In this document: piece after piece, positions 15,103-15,302 of the stretch | Numbering within the stretch: the stretch's first letter is position 1 | Layout: the number at the start of each line of letters is the position of its first letter | Assembly (NCBI GenBank): GCA_002451085.1 | Contig: DKBE01000029.1 | Span: forward strand, 1-15,302 | DNA from: Proteobacteria bacterium UBA6908 | Lineage (GTDB): Bacteria; Pseudomonadota; Gammaproteobacteria; Acidiferrobacterales; UBA6901 | DNA: 15,302 nucleotides | Direction: 5' to 3' | The notes under the pieces: generated by a model | What the model was told of the DNA's origin: nothing | The model's input: only the letters and a program-made list of their open reading frames with translations | Database searches by the model: none | Translations under genes and position numbers: made by a program

Positions 15103-15111
15103 ACAATAGCA
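15103..15111 (-). promoter_or_regulatory. Possible extended -10 promoter of tctC
   Basis: The minus strand reads TGCTATTGT, an extended -10 (TGn plus TATTGT). Transcription would start near 15096 and give a leader of about 45 nt with the Shine-Dalgarno. A -35-like TTGTTT lies 15 nt further up, within the tail of the preceding terminator; the spacing is short. Confidence 0.35.
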
Positions 15112-15127
15112 CCGACTGCTCCCAAAC

Positions 15128-15162
15128 AACAAAAAAACCCGTTCGGATACACCGAACGGGTT
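15128..15162 (-). terminator. Strong intrinsic terminator between the right-hand gene and tctC
   Basis: CCCGTTCGG (15138-15146) and CCGAACGGG (15152-15160) form a perfect 9-bp stem, extendable by two A-T pairs, with a 5-nt loop. On the minus strand it is followed by seven T residues (15131-15137) and further T-rich sequence. It lies about 30 nt after the stop of the partial gene and isolates tctCBA from it. Confidence 0.93.
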
Positions 15163-15191
15163 GATTTCTCGCCAGACCCCTGCGCGCTGGA

Positions 15192-15302
15192 CTAGCGGGC
15201 CATGTTATCGATTATGGCTTTTTTCACGTCATTCAACTCAGCCCGGATTTTGATTACAGGTGCCGTACTCTGTTTGATGGCGGTATCGGGGTCCTTCAGG
15301 CC
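15192..15302 (-). CDS. 3' end of an unidentified gene (partial)
   Basis: Reading inward from the right edge on the minus strand, the frame beginning GGC at 15302 stays open for 36 codons to a TAG at 15192-15194, ending in KKAIIDNMAR. The peptide is charged and likely helical (KIRAELNDVKKAIIDNM), with no motif I can place. It is accepted as a gene end because a strong terminator follows about 30 nt downstream in the same direction. The start and function lie outside the window. A match to transporter or carboxylate-metabolism genes would make sense next to tctCBA, but nothing visible shows it. Confidence 0.6.
   Translation of the reverse strand, partial: GLKDPDTAIKQSTAPVIKIRAELNDVKKAIIDNMAR

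Noticed and set aside
1..15302. Mobile element, prophage or defence island
   Set aside because: All genes are one-directional housekeeping or transport genes in tight operons with uniform composition; no integrase, transposase, tRNA attachment site or CRISPR repeats were seen.

Overview
The window is a compact stretch of bacterial chromosome with every recognisable gene on the minus strand, so transcription runs from the right edge to the left. I see no rRNA, tRNA, CRISPR array, insertion sequence or phage gene. GC is in the mid to upper fifties by eye, apart from one short AT-rich promoter-like island near 2545-2640. Gene content suggests a gammaproteobacterium or a close relative. The evidence is the uvrC-pgsA order, an E. 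coli-type SpeD proenzyme, RlmD with its Fe-S cysteines, NagZ, and a phosphoglycerate-mutase-like gene (COG4255) fused in frame overlap to recJ. The genus cannot be decided from the window. A tripartite tricarboxylate transporter (tctCBA) is more typical of Betaproteobacteria but is also common in environmental gammaproteobacteria.

Layout in transcription order, right to left: (1) the last 36 codons of an unidentified gene and a strong intrinsic terminator at 15128-15162. (2) tctC-tctB-tctA, a solute uptake system with a periplasmic binding protein and two membrane subunits; an 11-bp GC-rich hairpin lies between tctC and tctB. (3) A COG4255 gene preceded by a perfect TATAAT placed so close that the mRNA may be leaderless; its stop codon overlaps the TTG start of recJ. 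(4) An FKBP-type prolyl isomerase and a small unrecognised gene with a very strong ribosome binding site. (5) cysM, a DEDDy exonuclease, rlmD, a small leaderless-type (no signal peptide) YkuD protein, nagZ and speD, tightly packed and closed by an intrinsic terminator at 2664-2690. (6) The AT-rich island, then a family-5 uracil-DNA glycosylase, uvrC and the first codons of pgsA, all overlapping or 2 nt apart.

Themes: DNA repair and nucleic acid metabolism (recJ, the exonuclease, uracil glycosylase, uvrC, rlmD), peptidoglycan recycling (nagZ plus a probable cytosolic L,D-carboxypeptidase), sulfur/polyamine metabolism (cysM, speD) and carboxylate uptake (tctCBA). Most of this is housekeeping. 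The observations I rate highest are the nagZ-YkuD overlap, the small unknown gene at 8239-8631, the tctC/tctB intercistronic hairpin, the putative leaderless promoter with a threefold repeated heptamer, and the udg-uvrC-pgsA coupling. I found no clear evidence of a wholly new system. Several starts are non-ATG (pgsA GTG, speD TTG, rlmD GTG, recJ TTG), so default ATG-based gene models would be wrong here.
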